A DNA stretch of 64,000 nt from Maridesulfovibrio ferrireducens (GTDB lineage Bacteria; Desulfobacterota; Desulfovibrionia; Desulfovibrionales; Desulfovibrionaceae). The position numbers and the translations under genes are program-made. The notes under the pieces are model-generated. The model was not told the origin of the DNA and made no database searches. It saw nothing but the letters and a program-made list of their open reading frames with translations. Location of the stretch: the NCBI RefSeq assembly GCF_016342405.1, contig NZ_JAEINN010000002.1:186001-250000 (forward strand), read 5' to 3'. Shown piece by piece: positions 62,976-64,000 of this stretch (position 1 is the first letter of the stretch; each line of letters starts with the position of its first letter).

Positions 62976-64000
62976 TTAGTCCGATGGCTGGTCCATTTTG
63001 CTGGTGATATTGTTTTTTATCCATGTTTCGTCCCACCATTCATATGGATTGACGGGAATTCCGGAACAAATAACTCCATAGTGGAGATGATCTCCACCGG
63101 CCATACCGGTTGCTCCTGTTTTTCCTATTATCTGTCCGGAGTCTACGACATCCCCTACAGCAACGTCGATCTGGCTGAGGTGTGAGTACAGAGTTTGCAG
63201 TCCTAAGCCGTGATCAATAATGACTGCATTTCCATATATCCCGAAATCCTGAGCGGCCAGAATAATGCGCCCTTTGTTAGCCGCTGGAATAGGAGCATGT
63301 CTTGTGCTTGCGAGGTCTATTCCCAAATGAGTCTGGTTATCTATTTTTTTGCCATTGTGCAGGTAGGTTCTACGATCCCCAAAGCTGGCACGTGATGCGG
63401 AATTCGGCAATCTCAAGAATTTCTTTTCAAAGAGAAAGGTCGGAGAGGTATCAAGCCCGAGTTTTCGTAGTTCAGCTCTGTTGGTTACACGTAATTCGCG
63501 ATTAACTTTCAGAAAGAGATCTACCGGATTTGTAACTCCCGGGAAACTGCTTTCAAATTGAGGCATTTTTGTGCTCAAAAAGCGGTCTGAAATATTAATG
63601 TTGTCGTGTTTATATTTTTTGGCATTCGTATGATACCAAAAGGTGCTGGTTCTTTTGTTTTTTGCTGCATCTTCAGCTACTAAAACTGGATTGAAGGTTT
63701 TTACATCAGAGTAAAACGGCATGGCAAAAAGGCACGCATATTCGCCGTTAGGTTGTTTATACCCCGGGAAAAAATCATCTCCCGACTTCACGCCTGTTTT
63801 CATTGGAGTTTCATCAAGCGTATAAAGAATCAAAGCGCAGCCGCCTTGAGTCAGGTTATGAGTGCTTGTCTGCACTGTTATTTTGGGGGCAATGGTATCA
63901 AGCGTGTAGTTGCCTCTGGCAATAATCGCATTTCCGCTGCCGAATCCGGCAAGCGAGCTGTCTACAGCCCATACAGCAATCTCAAAATCACCTTGTTTAA
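62976..64000 (-). CDS. M23 family metallopeptidase (N-terminus cut by window end)
   Basis: The frame is open to the window end (no stop up to 63998), so the N-terminus lies outside; the GTG at 63875 is internal. The visible part begins with an Ig-like segment (AVWAVDSSLAGFGSGNAII), continues with a linker region, and ends in a complete LytM domain: HLGIDLAS with the first zinc His and Asp, LYSHLSQIDVAVGD, and GDHLHYGV with the HxH pair. It probably cleaves peptidoglycan cross-links or activates an amidase in the periplasm. A terminator follows on the minus strand. Confidence 0.88.
   Translation of the reverse strand, partial: KQGDFEIAVWAVDSSLAGFGSGNAIIARGNYTLDTIAPKITVQTSTHNLTQGGCALILYTLDETPMKTGVKSGDDFFPGYKQPNGEYACLFAMPFYSDVKTFNPVLVAEDAAKNKRTSTFWYHTNAKKYKHDNINISDRFLSTKMPQFESSFPGVTNPVDLFLKVNRELRVTNRAELRKLGLDTSPTFLFEKKFLRLPNSASRASFGDRRTYLHNGKKIDNQTHLGIDLASTRHAPIPAANKGRIILAAQDFGIYGNAVIIDHGLGLQTLYSHLSQIDVAVGDVVDSGQIIGKTGATGMAGGDHLHYGVICSGIPVNPYEWWDETWIKNNITSKMDQPSD

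Overview
The window looks like the chromosome of a moderately AT-rich, Gram-negative sulfate reducer of the Desulfovibrio / Maridesulfovibrio type. This is inferred from the tig-clpP-clpX-lon block, from the giant type I-secreted adhesin locus that resembles the biofilm locus of Desulfovibrio, and from gene style. No rRNA or complete tRNA gene is present to confirm it. There are three main regions.

(1) Positions 1 to about 19965 are the right part of an integrated temperate phage. A lambda-type head module (portal C-terminus, prohead protease/major capsid fusion, decoration protein) is followed by a complete lysis cassette (holin, M15 endolysin, Rz, overlapping Rz1). A P2-type contractile tail then follows (Z, V, W, J, I, fibre, sheath, tube, E with a programmed -1 frameshift to E', tape measure, U, X, D). 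Behind gene D, on the opposite strand, sits an AT-rich cargo island: a complete retron. It has a phosphoribosyltransferase-like gene, a small winged-helix gene, an msr-msd RNA framed by perfect 12-nt a1/a2 repeats, and a retron reverse transcriptase with NAxxH, YADD and VTG motifs. The prophage ends in the 3' half of a tRNA-Arg(CCG) gene, the probable attR. Just outside lies a tiny relic of a second gene D, which suggests an older related prophage at the same site.

(2) Positions 21081 to 52992 hold a seven-gene minus-strand operon of about 32 kb. In transcription order it encodes a MotA/TolQ/ExbB-like membrane protein, a TolC-family outer-membrane channel, a 7486-residue adhesin with about 65 Ig-like repeats, a MotB/TolR-like membrane protein, a type I secretion ABC transporter with a degenerate C39-like domain, an HlyD-family adaptor, and a membrane sensor with PAS and a catalytically degenerate HD-GYP domain. 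I infer a cell-surface adhesion/biofilm machine in which secretion or surface retention is coupled to a proton-channel-like pair and read out by a nucleotide-sensing but non-hydrolysing HD-GYP protein. This would be a conceptual analogue of LapD, but no LapG-like protease is visible. A 25-bp palindrome just upstream of the first start codon is a good operator candidate.

(3) Positions 53521 to 64000 hold a small membrane protein, a small TPR protein behind a promoter that overlaps a Fur-box-like sequence, the protein quality-control block (trigger factor, ClpP, ClpX, Lon), a serine beta-lactamase-fold hydrolase, two paralogous tiny exported proteins and an M23 peptidase cut by the window end. 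Several genes are closed by clear hairpin terminators.

The strongest candidates for a less-described system are the phage-borne PRTase/winged-helix retron, whose RT start codon is buried in the a2 repeat, and the adhesin operon with its split proton-channel pair and degenerate HD-GYP sensor.
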